DNA from: Candidatus Poribacteria bacterium
GTDB lineage: Bacteria > Poribacteria > WGA-4E > WGA-3G
Length of the DNA: 64,000 nt
NCBI GenBank assembly: GCA_022394775.1
Contig: JAGFCB010000095.1
Location: 1 to 64,000 of the forward strand
Direction: 5' to 3'
The stretch's first letter is position 1. Every line of letters starts with the position of its first letter. This document shows positions 16,507 to 25,411 of this stretch, one piece after another. The notes below the pieces were generated by a model. That model ran no database searches, was not told the origin of the DNA, and saw only the letters and a program-made list of their open reading frames with translations. A program made the translations under genes and the position numbers.

Positions 16507-17859
16507 ATGCAACCCAATTTTATTATTTTTCTAACAGATGACCAAGGATACGGCGATCTGTCTTGTATGGGCGCGACCGATTTCCAAACGCCACACCTCG
16601 ACAGAATGGCAGCCGAGGGGGCCCGCTTCACGGATTGGTATTCAAATTCACCCGTCTGCTCGCCTTCACGCGCAGCATTGCTAACAGGGCGATACCCGTG
16701 CCACGCCGGTGTCCGCTCCATTTTAGCAGGGCATCGCACCGCTACAGGACTGCCGCCTTCTGTGCCGACACTCGCGACAGCACTGAAAGAACGCGGCTAC
16801 TACACCGCGATGTCCGGAAAATGGCATTTAGGACTCGCCGAAGGCTCACGTCCGGAACACCACGGCTTCGACGATTGGTTCGGATTTATGGCGGGCTGTA
16901 TCGACTTCTTCTCACATATCTTCTACTGGGGCTTAGGGCAACGCGGCATCGACCAGACCCACGACCTCTGGGAAAACGGCGCAGAAATTTACCGAAACGG
17001 CGAATACTTCACCGAACTCATTACCGAATACGCTGTTAGATATATCCGTAAATCTGTTGAACTCGGCAAGCCTTTTTTTCTCTATGTGCCTTACAACGCA
17101 CCACATTATCCGATGCACGCACCACAAAAATACGTGGATCGGTTCCCGAATTTACCGTGGGATAGGCAGATTATGGCAGCGATGCTCAGCGCCGTTGACG
17201 ATAGCGTGGGCGAAATTTTCGCGGAATTAGAACGGCTTGGACTCGCAGACAACACGTTCTCCTATTTCCAGAGCGACAACGGCCCCTCGCGTGAAACCCG
17301 AAACTGGCTGGACGGCACGCAGGATCCGTATTATGGCGGCACGGCGGGGAAACTAAAAGGGCATAAATTCAGCCTCTATGAAGGCGGTATCCGTTCACCC
17401 GGAATTATGAACTGGCCCCAGCAAATCCCCGCAGGACAGGTAATCAGTGAAGTCGGTGCAGCAATGGATGTCTTTCCGACCTTCCTCGCTGCAGCAGGCG
17501 GAGATCCTGCCGAGTATGAACTTGATGGACTCGACATCCTACCCACAGTGACAAACGGTGAACTCACGCCGCATCGCGAGGTCTACTGGGAGATGGGTAA
17601 GCAGACGGCTGTGCGGCGCGGCAATTGGAAGCTCGTCCTTAACGGTCAACTTGTAGAAGGTGCACCGCCCGAAGACGATGTGCATCTCGCTGATCTCGAA
17701 GCCGATATGGGTGAAACAGAGAATCTGAAAGAGGCACACCCTGAATTGACTGCTGAACTGACAAACGCAGCCCAAACATGGCGCGAAGGCATCGAAACAC
17801 ACTGGGAAACCAACTGGGTAAATCCGAACGGAACAACCGGTTATACCAAGGAAAAGTAA
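16507..17859 (+). CDS. Sulfatase (arylsulfatase A family)
   Basis: This 450-residue protein has ATG 16507 with GAGGAGGA immediately upstream. N-terminal NFIIFLTDDQGYGDLSC holds the metal-binding Asp pair; VCSPSRAALLTGR is the C-x-P-S-R formylglycine motif; GKWHLG and SDNGPS are also typical. It would hydrolyse sulfate esters, plausibly of marine polysaccharides or glycosaminoglycans. No signal peptide is visible. Its catalytic Cys must be converted by a formylglycine-generating enzyme; the two SUMF1 proteins in this window lack the full catalytic Cys pair. Confidence 0.92.
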   Translation: MQPNFIIFLTDDQGYGDLSCMGATDFQTPHLDRMAAEGARFTDWYSNSPVCSPSRAALLTGRYPCHAGVRSILAGHRTATGLPPSVPTLATALKERGYYTAMSGKWHLGLAEGSRPEHHGFDDWFGFMAGCIDFFSHIFYWGLGQRGIDQTHDLWENGAEIYRNGEYFTELITEYAVRYIRKSVELGKPFFLYVPYNAPHYPMHAPQKYVDRFPNLPWDRQIMAAMLSAVDDSVGEIFAELERLGLADNTFSYFQSDNGPSRETRNWLDGTQDPYYGGTAGKLKGHKFSLYEGGIRSPGIMNWPQQIPAGQVISEVGAAMDVFPTFLAAAGGDPAEYELDGLDILPTVTNGELTPHREVYWEMGKQTAVRRGNWKLVLNGQLVEGAPPEDDVHLADLEADMGETENLKEAHPELTAELTNAAQTWREGIETHWETNWVNPNGTTGYTKEK

Positions 17860-17860
17860 A

Positions 17861-18604
17861 GTGCTAACTGATACTCAAGATGCCTACGGACACCTGATTG
17901 CTGACCATCACAACGGTAGAAAAAACGTCGAAATCGTGGAGCGAGAAGACGGATATATTGATACAAGCAGCCTGGGACCTCGTAACTATTTCGCTGAATA
18001 TGAAGACTGGTCTGAGCATCAAAAAAGCGCGATAGGACATGCCACAGGTCGCGTCTTAGATATCGGATGCGGTGCAGGACGGCACTGTCTCTACCTCCAA
18101 GAACACGGACACGATGTTTTAGGAACCGACATCTCGCCGTTGGCTATTCAGACCTGCCAATGCCGAGGCGTCAAAAACGCGCTTGTTATGCCTGTCACGC
18201 AGTTGAGTTCTAAAATTGGCACTTTCGATACAATTCTCATGATGGGACATAACTTCGGACTCGCTGGAAGTTATAAAAGAGCAAAATGGCTACTGAAACG
18301 TTTCACTGCCATGACAACAGATACCGCAAAAATTATCGCTGAAACAATGGATCCTTATCAAACAACAGAACCCGGACACTTAGCCTATCATCAATTCAAC
18401 CGAGATAGAGGGAGGATGAGCGGCCAGCTAAAACTGCGGGTGCGCTACAAACAACACGCGACACCTTGGTTTGACTACCTGTTTGTTTCAAAAGAGGAAA
18501 TGGTAGACATCCTTGACAGCACACCGTGGAAGGTTGAATCCTATATCGATTCAACCGACGCACCAACTTATATCACAATCTTAACCAAACGTGTGCATCA
18601 CTGA
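17861..18604 (+). CDS. Class I SAM-dependent methyltransferase
   Basis: This 247-residue protein starts at GTG 17861, one base after the sulfatase stop, with AAGGAAAAG overlapping that stop, so the two are probably cotranslated. Motif I is VLDIGCGAGRHCLYL and the acidic residue that binds the SAM ribose follows in VLGTDISP. The methyl acceptor is unknown; coupling to the sulfatase may be only operonic. Confidence 0.85.
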   Translation: MLTDTQDAYGHLIADHHNGRKNVEIVEREDGYIDTSSLGPRNYFAEYEDWSEHQKSAIGHATGRVLDIGCGAGRHCLYLQEHGHDVLGTDISPLAIQTCQCRGVKNALVMPVTQLSSKIGTFDTILMMGHNFGLAGSYKRAKWLLKRFTAMTTDTAKIIAETMDPYQTTEPGHLAYHQFNRDRGRMSGQLKLRVRYKQHATPWFDYLFVSKEEMVDILDSTPWKVESYIDSTDAPTYITILTKRVHH

Positions 18605-18651
18605 GATTCTGCTGGCAAGCTTTCTAACCTTGCTCAAAAACGAGATATGCC

Positions 18652-19530
18652 ATGATCCTTTTTAAATTTGCCTTCATCACGGATACACATCTCTACCCGA
18701 ACTCACCGCAGAATTTCGCAGGTGGGTTACAACAGCAAAAAAATAGCCTCGCGCTCTACGAAAAGTTAGTTGAACAACTGAACGCCTTTGAACCTGCATT
18801 CGTAATTCACGGCGGCGATATTGTATGTGGCGGCAATAGTTTTGATATGTCCGCGGAAGAATACGAAGCTGCACTCGATAGCGCAGAACAACTCGGAACG
18901 CGCATAAATGCACCGTGCTATTATATACCCGGAAACCACGACTTGCACCCGGAAACCGGTGCCAAAGATTCCTATTTAGCACACTTTGGTATCAACGGCA
19001 TGGGGTCGGTCTGTTTTGTTCATGAAGACATTCGATTTATTCTCCTCGATTCGCAAGAGGTACCGAAAGATTTAACACACGGATATATCAGTACCAACCA
19101 ATTGGCATGGGCAGAACGTGAATTGAAAAGGGCACGAGATTACGACGAAGAGGTTTTCATCTTCTCGCACCAACTCCCTTTTCCAAGTGTGGAATTTCAG
19201 GGCATCGGTTCAAGAGTCGCGAACTCTGCGGAATTTCTCGAAATCACCGCCCCCTTTGAAAAACAGATTTTAGCATTCTTTTGTGGCCATCTGCATCTCA
19301 ACCGCGTCTTCAGGGAGCAAGGGATGCTGTGCGTTGTCTCTTCCGGCATTATTTGTTACCCGATGATGTGGCGACAAGTCCTTGTTTATTCGGATAGAGT
19401 TGAGGTGAATTCCGTGCCCGTCGATCTGCCGCATGTCGTTGCTGAATCAGAAGCAGCTCAACCGGACAATACGCCCTATCTTTTGGGGCGGGACCGAGAT
19501 TTAAATTTCAGTATCCCACGGACCCCCTAA
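18652..19530 (+). CDS. Calcineurin-like metallophosphoesterase
   Basis: This 292-residue protein has the full metal-ligand set of the family: TDTHLYP, HGGDIV, PGNHDLHP, FSHQLPF and CGHLHLNR. It hydrolyses phosphomono- or diesters with a two-metal centre, and 3',5'-cAMP phosphodiesterase-like proteins share this layout. No signal peptide is present. The ribosome-binding site is weak. Confidence 0.88.
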   Translation: MILFKFAFITDTHLYPNSPQNFAGGLQQQKNSLALYEKLVEQLNAFEPAFVIHGGDIVCGGNSFDMSAEEYEAALDSAEQLGTRINAPCYYIPGNHDLHPETGAKDSYLAHFGINGMGSVCFVHEDIRFILLDSQEVPKDLTHGYISTNQLAWAERELKRARDYDEEVFIFSHQLPFPSVEFQGIGSRVANSAEFLEITAPFEKQILAFFCGHLHLNRVFREQGMLCVVSSGIICYPMMWRQVLVYSDRVEVNSVPVDLPHVVAESEAAQPDNTPYLLGRDRDLNFSIPRTP

Positions 19531-19610
19531 TCTTGTTAGTAACAACAGCGCAATCTTGAAAAGGAGGCAATCAGTTGGGAGCTTATCAGAAGACCTGGTC
19601 GTTATCAGAT

Positions 19611-19656
19611 ATCGCTTTAACTGATAACTGATAACCGATAACTGGCAACTATTAAA
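19611..19656 (+). repeat. TGATAACTG repeat array before the ABC ATPase start
   Basis: GTTATCAG (19611-19618) is reversed as CTGATAAC (19621-19628), followed by further direct units (TGATAACCGATAACTGG) ending 10 bp before the ATG. It belongs to the dispersed intergenic family seen also at about 46.4 and 61.2 kb. Confidence 0.7.
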
Positions 19657-20616
19657 ATGATTGAAGTCCAAAATATCACAAAAAACTACGGTCCTTTCCA
19701 AGCCCTCAAAGACATCTCCTTTCAGGTGGATAAAGGACAAATCGTCGGATTCCTCGGTCCCAACGGTGCAGGAAAAACGACAACGATGCGAATCATCACC
19801 TGCTTCATGCCCGCGAGTAGCGGACGCGTTACTGTCGCTGGATACGACGTTTTCAAAGAATCGAGGGAAGTCCGTAAACGCATCGGATACCTACCCGAAA
19901 ATGTGCCGCTCTATCCAGAAATGACGGTAACGAAATACCTGAAGTATATGGCAAAGATCCGCAGTGTACCGCGCAGCAGTATCAAAGGGCAGTTGGATAA
20001 CGCAATTGAGGCGTGCGGACTCACCGAGCGTAGGCACCAGATTATTGGACAACTCTCCCGCGGTTTTCGGCAGCGCGTCGGTCTGGCACAAGCACTGATC
20101 CACGAACCCGACGTTCTTATCCTTGACGAACCTACTTCCGGGTTAGATCCACGTCAGATCGTTGAAATCCGAGAATTAATCAAGACACTCGGTAAAAAGC
20201 GGACGATTCTGTTCAGCACGCATATCTTACCTGAAGCGAGCATGACCTGTGAACGCTTGATTATCATCAGTAGGGGTCAAATTACCGGAGATGTTCAACT
20301 CGAAGAGGGTCGCGCCGTATTAGGACAAAACGACACGAATGGTAAGCAAGGGACACCATCAACCCTTTCGCTTGAGGTAGCCGGTGCTGCGGCCGATGAG
20401 ATATTGAATGCACTCACGGACATCCCCGACGTAATCCAAGTCGAGCAGACCAACACCGGTACAGATGATACCACAACGTTCCATCTCTACTACACCGTCA
20501 CAACCGATATCCGGGCAGCGGTAGCAGAAACCATCGTCGGACGCGGATGGCAATTGCTTGAAATGCATACAACTGAAATGTCTTTGGAGGAGTTGTTCCT
20601 GTCCTTAACGGCATAG
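19657..20616 (+). CDS. ABC-2 type transporter ATP-binding protein (GldA/NatA-like)
   Basis: This 319-residue protein shows Walker A GPNGAGKTT, a signature-like segment LSRGFRQRVGLAQAL (Arg in place of the second Gly), Walker B VLILDEPTSGLD and H-loop STHILPEA. The C-terminal ~100 residues form the extension usual in ATPases paired with ABC-2 permeases (gliding/exopolysaccharide or Na+ efflux types). The permease genes normally adjacent are absent: the next gene is on the opposite strand. A rearrangement may have separated them, or the ATPase may work with a distant permease. Confidence 0.88.
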   Translation: MIEVQNITKNYGPFQALKDISFQVDKGQIVGFLGPNGAGKTTTMRIITCFMPASSGRVTVAGYDVFKESREVRKRIGYLPENVPLYPEMTVTKYLKYMAKIRSVPRSSIKGQLDNAIEACGLTERRHQIIGQLSRGFRQRVGLAQALIHEPDVLILDEPTSGLDPRQIVEIRELIKTLGKKRTILFSTHILPEASMTCERLIIISRGQITGDVQLEEGRAVLGQNDTNGKQGTPSTLSLEVAGAAADEILNALTDIPDVIQVEQTNTGTDDTTTFHLYYTVTTDIRAAVAETIVGRGWQLLEMHTTEMSLEELFLSLTA

Positions 20617-20661
20617 TGTACACTTTCCGCACCCGCTCTGATGCGATCATAACCGGCAGGA

Positions 20662-21408
20662 TCACGAGGATTCAAGGGGTAGTTTCAACTGTTCGCGAAT
20701 GGATCGCCGAACCTCATCACAGATACGCATCGCGTGTGCTGCTTCGGCTGCGGTCGCGAATTTGCCGGGATAACGCGGATCAACAGCATGTTCTGACAAA
20801 GTTGAAAAGTCATCTCGCCAAGTATCCCAAGCAGGAAGCAACGGGATAATCAGGTTCAACAACTCTTTTAAATCGTGCGTCCTCGGAAACGGGATGTTCG
20901 CCTCTTGAAGCCATGCCTTTAGATACTTTTCAACGCACTGCTGGGTAAGAAAGCAGATAACATCATTTGTCGGATTTTCTAATCGCTGAAGATGTTGTGC
21001 CGAGGTATAATCGCCTTCAGCTTTCTGCACCCATTCCGCTGTCAATGGATTCATCGCGTGTTCTTCCTTCTTTACAGGTTTCAAGATAAAATTAGCAGTT
21101 TCATAAAGCACTTCGCCCTTTTCAGTAATCTCCCGGAGAAACCAATCGTTATATACGAGACGATACGCTAAGTCTTCAGGCGAATGCACAAGCACATGCA
21201 GACGGAAAGGACGCGCCAGATGCTTCCGAATTTCTATCTCGCGCTGGCGGGTTTCCGATTTTGGCACCGGCATGACGACCAACAAATCAACATCAGAGGA
21301 CTCCGTGGGCGTGCCATACGCATAAGAACCGAAGAGAATAACCTGTAGCGGTGAGAACTCACGTACGATGTCATCACATATCGCTTGAATCTCTTTTTGC
21401 GTAACCAT
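20662..21408 (-). CDS. Fused MNT-type nucleotidyltransferase and HEPN domain protein
   Basis: This ~249-residue protein starts at ATG 21408 (GAGGG 7 bp upstream; ATG 21414 is an alternative). Residues about 1-100 form a minimal nucleotidyltransferase: FGSYAYGTPTESSDVDLLV gives the G-S and D-x-D catalytic residues. Residues about 120-245 form a HEPN domain (AEWVQKAEGDYTSAQHL, CFLTQQCVEKYLKAWL, FPRTHDLKELL). In MntA/HepT toxin-antitoxin systems these are separate proteins, with MNT AMPylating or neutralising the HEPN RNase. Here they are one polypeptide, so autoregulation in cis is possible. It converges with the ABC ATPase gene. Confidence 0.85.
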   Translation of the reverse strand: MVTQKEIQAICDDIVREFSPLQVILFGSYAYGTPTESSDVDLLVVMPVPKSETRQREIEIRKHLARPFRLHVLVHSPEDLAYRLVYNDWFLREITEKGEVLYETANFILKPVKKEEHAMNPLTAEWVQKAEGDYTSAQHLQRLENPTNDVICFLTQQCVEKYLKAWLQEANIPFPRTHDLKELLNLIIPLLPAWDTWRDDFSTLSEHAVDPRYPGKFATAAEAAHAMRICDEVRRSIREQLKLPLESS

Positions 21409-21533
21409 GTTCATTCCCTCTTCTGTTAGGTCTACCGACAACAGGAACCTACCGCACCTACAAGTAAACGCATAGGACTAATTATGCCACATCTCTATCT
21501 CCTAAGCAAGCAAAATCCCTTCTCGAAAAAATA

Positions 21534-21562
21534 TTGATTTCTAAATGCATCTATCGTATAAT
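21534..21562 (+). promoter_or_regulatory. Sigma-70-like promoter for the FAH hydrolase/SDR pair
   Basis: TTGATT, 17 bp, TATAAT (exact -10 consensus), 55 bp before the ATG at 21618. Confidence 0.65.
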
Positions 21563-21617
21563 CTCTGCTACAGACCTATTTCAACGGGGAGGCACAATCA
21601 CCTAAAAAAGAATAATT

Positions 21618-22541
21618 ATGAAACTCGTTACCTTTCAAACCCAATCGACAGACACAACCCCAAGACTCGGCGCATGGATTACTGGCGACCAAATCGTTGA
21701 CCTTACGGCAGTCGCCTCGGACATGTACGAATTCTTTGAGCAGAACCGTCTCGCTGACGCACAAAAACATATCGACCAGACGGCTGACGATATCTTCGCT
21801 ATTGCCGATGTACAACTGCTCGCGCCGTTTCCGCGTCCGGCAAGTCTGCGAGATTTCGGCGTATTCAAGACCCACATGGATGCTGCCTCACGTATCACGG
21901 GTAAGGAGATCTCCGCGGAGTGGTTCAAATTACCTAACTATTACCGCGGCAGCACCAGTCCGTCCTCTATCGCCGGACACGAAGCCGTTGTTACGTGGCC
22001 CAACTACACAGAGAAACTCGATTTTGAACTGGAGTGGGGCATCTACATCGGAAAAACTGGCAAAAACATCTCGATAGAAGAAGCACCTGAGTACATCGCC
22101 GGTTACACTATTTATAACGACATCAGCGCACGCGACATCCAGTTCCGGCACATGACATTGTCGCTCGGTCCCGCTAAAGGTAAAGACTTTGATAACAGCA
22201 ACATCATGGGGCCCTGTCTCGTCACGCCAGACGAAATCCGTGATCCCTACAACCTCCGAATGATTGCCAGAATCAACGGTGAAATCTGGGCAGACGGAAA
22301 CACATCGGATATGTACTACTCCTTCGCTGAGATGATCTCGTTTGTGTCCCAATCAGAGACGCTCCACCCGGGTGAATTCCTGGGTTCCGGCACTGTTGGA
22401 AATGGGTGTGGATGGGAACTCGACCGCTGGATTCAACCCGGTGACACCGTTGAACTTGAAATCGAGAATATCGGTGTGCTAAGGAACCGAATCGGCGAAC
22501 CAGAAGTGAACCCCGCCGAATGGACAGAAAAAGGACTTTAG
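21618..22541 (+). CDS. Fumarylacetoacetate hydrolase family protein
   Basis: This 307-residue protein has the FAH catalytic core in the second half: DFELEWGIYIGK supplies metal-ligand Glu residues, AGYTIYNDISARDIQ and KGKDFDNSNIMGPCLVT are typical, and LGSGTVGNGCG closes the site. Family members hydrolyse C-C bonds of diketo acids or act as dehydratases in sugar-acid routes. It is 15 bp from the downstream SDR gene, and the pair resembles sugar-lactone or 2-keto-3-deoxy acid catabolic pairs; the exact substrate is inference. Confidence 0.88.
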   Translation: MKLVTFQTQSTDTTPRLGAWITGDQIVDLTAVASDMYEFFEQNRLADAQKHIDQTADDIFAIADVQLLAPFPRPASLRDFGVFKTHMDAASRITGKEISAEWFKLPNYYRGSTSPSSIAGHEAVVTWPNYTEKLDFELEWGIYIGKTGKNISIEEAPEYIAGYTIYNDISARDIQFRHMTLSLGPAKGKDFDNSNIMGPCLVTPDEIRDPYNLRMIARINGEIWADGNTSDMYYSFAEMISFVSQSETLHPGEFLGSGTVGNGCGWELDRWIQPGDTVELEIENIGVLRNRIGEPEVNPAEWTEKGL

Positions 22542-22556
22542 ATACAATCATAAAAA

Positions 22557-23306
22557 ATGCGACTTAAAGACAAAGTAGCCATTACAACAGGTGCCGCCTC
22601 CGGCATCGGAAAAGCCACAGCAATCCTGTTCGCTGAACACGGCGCGAAGGTCGTCGTCGCGGACATTGATGAAAATGGTGCGAACCAAACTGTCTCCGAA
22701 ATCCGAGACGCAGGCAACGAAGCGACTTACGTCCAAACCGACGTGACAATTTCAGGCAACACCGAGCGGATGGTCCAAGAAACCGTCAGTAGATACGGAA
22801 AACTGGATATTCTGTTGAGCAGTGCCGGCATCGCAATGCGACTCCCTGCCGGGGACTTACCAGAAGCAGATTGGCATCGCTGTTTAGATGTTAACCTCAC
22901 CGGTGTCTATCTCTGTGCTAAGGCAGCGATCCCTGCCATGCAAAAAAACGGCGGCGGTTCTATCATCAACCTGTCCTCTATCTATGGTCTCGTCGGTGCA
23001 GATGTCCGGGCGGCGTATGTCGCCTCCAAAGGCGGTGTAACGAACCTCACCCGCGGGATGGCACTCGACTATGCTGAAGATAAAATCCGAGTCAACTGCA
23101 TCTGTCCCGGCTTTGTTGAGACCCCGTTAGTCGCAGGTGTCGTCAAAACACCGAAGGAATATCAAAACCTCGCCGATAGGCATCCGATGCGCCGCCTCGC
23201 GCAGCCTGAAGAGATTGCATACGGCGCACTATACCTCGCCTCCGACGAATCCGCCTTCGTCACAGGTATTGCCTTACCGATTGACGGCGGTTACACCGCA
23301 GGATAA
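22557..23306 (+). CDS. Short-chain dehydrogenase/reductase
   Basis: This 249-residue classical SDR has the NAD(P)-binding TGAASGIG, the Asp after beta-2 (VVADID) suggesting NAD preference, NLSSIYG with the catalytic Ser, and YVASK with the Tyr/Lys pair. ICPGFVETP and the C-terminal FVTGIALPIDGGYTA are standard. It probably oxidises a hydroxy sugar acid or similar substrate in one operon with the FAH protein. Confidence 0.9.
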   Translation: MRLKDKVAITTGAASGIGKATAILFAEHGAKVVVADIDENGANQTVSEIRDAGNEATYVQTDVTISGNTERMVQETVSRYGKLDILLSSAGIAMRLPAGDLPEADWHRCLDVNLTGVYLCAKAAIPAMQKNGGGSIINLSSIYGLVGADVRAAYVASKGGVTNLTRGMALDYAEDKIRVNCICPGFVETPLVAGVVKTPKEYQNLADRHPMRRLAQPEEIAYGALYLASDESAFVTGIALPIDGGYTAG

Positions 23307-23620
23307 TACTCGACACAACAAGGTTTGCAAGTCGGTCAGCATTTAGACAAGCCCTTCATAAACTGAATTCTTCATCTTTTATCAATAATTGCAAACAGTT
23401 TTTCCAGTTTTTAGACAAAAATGCGTTTTTTTTTCGCTTTTTCTAAAAATTATGCACAATTTCTCTCCCCAAATTGTATCTTTAATAATTAGATGAAGCA
23501 GTTAAAGTGTTAGGATAACAGATATTCTATAATGAAAACCAAAACACCTAAAGAATATCTGACGTGCTATCCTGGCCCGCTGTTTCAATCCATGATCTGA
23601 GCAAGAAGGAAATTTGGCAA
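23307..23620 (+). other. Intergenic gap before the second WD40 gene
   Basis: 313 bp of A/T-rich sequence with no supported gene. The only structure seen is the inverted repeat at 23513-23572, listed separately. Confidence 0.5.
23513..23572. promoter_or_regulatory. Extended inverted repeat upstream of WD40 gene
   Basis: GGATA-a-CAGATATTCT (23513-23528) pairs with AGAATATCTG-...-TATCC (23552-23572): a perfect 10-bp repeat with a 5-bp outer extension. It could be an operator or an mRNA hairpin about 50 bp before the ATG. Confidence 0.5.
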
Positions 23621-25300
23621 ATGAAAAATATATTTCTACATCGTATTTCGCCGTTTTTGATTCTCACTCCGCTTCTATTAACGCTATACACTTTCGCGCA
23701 GAATGACCACCATCCAACACTGCCCAAAGGGGTAAAAGCATACCTCGGCAGGAACGAGATAACCGATATAAAATTCTCCGATGATGGTACCCGCCTTGCA
23801 GTCAGCAGCACCGAGACGTGGATATATGATGCACACACAGGCGATGAATTATTCAAACTCACAGAAACAGAAAAGGACGATTTAGCAAATATAACCGAAT
23901 TTTCATTAGGAAATTCAGCATCAGCCTTTTCGTTAGATGGAGAAACAATTGCGACCGCAGCCCCTAACGGCACAATCACTTTGTGGGACACAGACACTAA
24001 TAACAGACAAGGAACCTTCAGCGGACATAAATCCGAAGTTAGCGCGTTAGCATTTTCGCAAGAAGGAACGCTGCTGGCGAGCGGAACTCACGGTGAAATC
24101 CGTCTATGGGATGTCATATCTCAGCGTGAACGTCTCACTTTCAACAGGTATACAAATAAAGTACTTGAATTGACATTCTTGGAGAATGGAAAAACCCTCG
24201 CCAGCGTCGATAAGGATGGTACACTCCGCCTATGGGAAACCACCACTGGCGAATTACGAACTACCTTTGCAAAATTGATCGAAAAACCTAAAGTCTTAGC
24301 GTTCTCACCTAATGGGACTACTCTTGCCACTGCAAACTCGGCGGGCATCCTCCAGGTGCGGGAAACTACTACCGGACGTGAAATCTTTTCACGTCTCACG
24401 GCGCATATAGGCGTAATCTCAACATTAGCTTTTACGCCGAACAGCAAAACGATTGTCTCTGGCGGACAAGATGGCACTATCCGGACGTGGGATGCCACAA
24501 CTGGTAACCTACAACTGGTAGACACCTTTGGGCGAACAACAGCAACTTGGACGTTAGTAGTTTCTGCGGATGGATCTACATGTGCAGGAGGCATCCCCGC
24601 AGATGCGGACGCAACGATTCAGGTATGGGACGCAACTACAGGCAAACAAACCATATCAATTGTCCCAAAGCACGTAGGGGGTGAATGGGTGCTTGCCATA
24701 TCCCCAGATGGCACCCGATTGGCGAGCGGCGGCAGAGACGGAAAGATCTTCGTTATGAATACAGAGACCGGCAAAGAACTTCTCAGTTTTACAGAACATA
24801 CCGATGGCATCAATACATTGGTGTTTTCGCATGATGGCACCCGCTTAGCAAGCAGTGGAAAAGACGGTAAAATTCGCTTATGGGACGTGGATAATGGGAA
24901 TACACTCTTAACACTTACGGATGACTGCGGTTCATTAGCTTTCTCACCAGACAGAAAAATCCTTGCAAGTGTTGGTCGAGGTATTAACCTTTGGAATCTG
25001 GAAACCGGTATCATTATGAAAACCCTGACCAAGTTTGAAGGCTCAAGCACGAAAGCGTTGGTGTTTTCGCCGGACAGTAAAGCCCTTGTCGCTGGCGGAA
25101 TAGGTTTGAAATCATGGAATGTCGATACTGGTGATCTGATAATGGGCCGTACCGAGTATGCTAACACTAAGCGTTTAAATATAATCCAATCATTGGAATT
25201 CTCACCGGATGGGAAAATCCTTGCAATCGGCGACTGGGACGGTATCCTCTTATGGGAGTGGGATAAAATCGCTTCCTTTGTATCTTCCTTTGATAGATGA
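23621..25300 (+). CDS. Secreted WD40 beta-propeller protein
   Basis: ATG 23621 (AAGGA upstream) yields a signal peptide (MKNIFLHRISPFLILTPLLLTLYTFAQ). The ~559-residue protein begins with LPKGVKAYLGRNEITDIKFSDDGTRLAV, closely matching the other WD40 protein's first blade, then has about 12 diverged WD40 units (LAFSQEGTLLASGTHGEIRLWD, LVFSHDGTRLASSGKDGKIRLWD), enough for two propellers. Likely a surface or periplasmic binding scaffold. Unlike its paralogue its repeats are well diverged and there is no FlgD-like tail. It lies upstream of the sigma factor fusion gene. Confidence 0.88.
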   Translation: MKNIFLHRISPFLILTPLLLTLYTFAQNDHHPTLPKGVKAYLGRNEITDIKFSDDGTRLAVSSTETWIYDAHTGDELFKLTETEKDDLANITEFSLGNSASAFSLDGETIATAAPNGTITLWDTDTNNRQGTFSGHKSEVSALAFSQEGTLLASGTHGEIRLWDVISQRERLTFNRYTNKVLELTFLENGKTLASVDKDGTLRLWETTTGELRTTFAKLIEKPKVLAFSPNGTTLATANSAGILQVRETTTGREIFSRLTAHIGVISTLAFTPNSKTIVSGGQDGTIRTWDATTGNLQLVDTFGRTTATWTLVVSADGSTCAGGIPADADATIQVWDATTGKQTISIVPKHVGGEWVLAISPDGTRLASGGRDGKIFVMNTETGKELLSFTEHTDGINTLVFSHDGTRLASSGKDGKIRLWDVDNGNTLLTLTDDCGSLAFSPDRKILASVGRGINLWNLETGIIMKTLTKFEGSSTKALVFSPDSKALVAGGIGLKSWNVDTGDLIMGRTEYANTKRLNIIQSLEFSPDGKILAIGDWDGILLWEWDKIASFVSSFDR

Positions 25301-25411
25301 TGCCTCTTTTTGCCCAAAACCAGTTTGGAAAAAAATAATTAAGTAAACGTGATTCATTAGTCGCTACGGTTTTGTAGAGCAAATTGTCAGTAATAACAAT
25401 GGAGAATCCTG

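Noticed and set aside
20616-20849. 77-residue ORF after the ABC ATPase, considered as a permease remnant
   Set aside because: No hydrophobic segments or ABC-2 permease similarity; it lies antisense to the HEPN part of the fusion gene.
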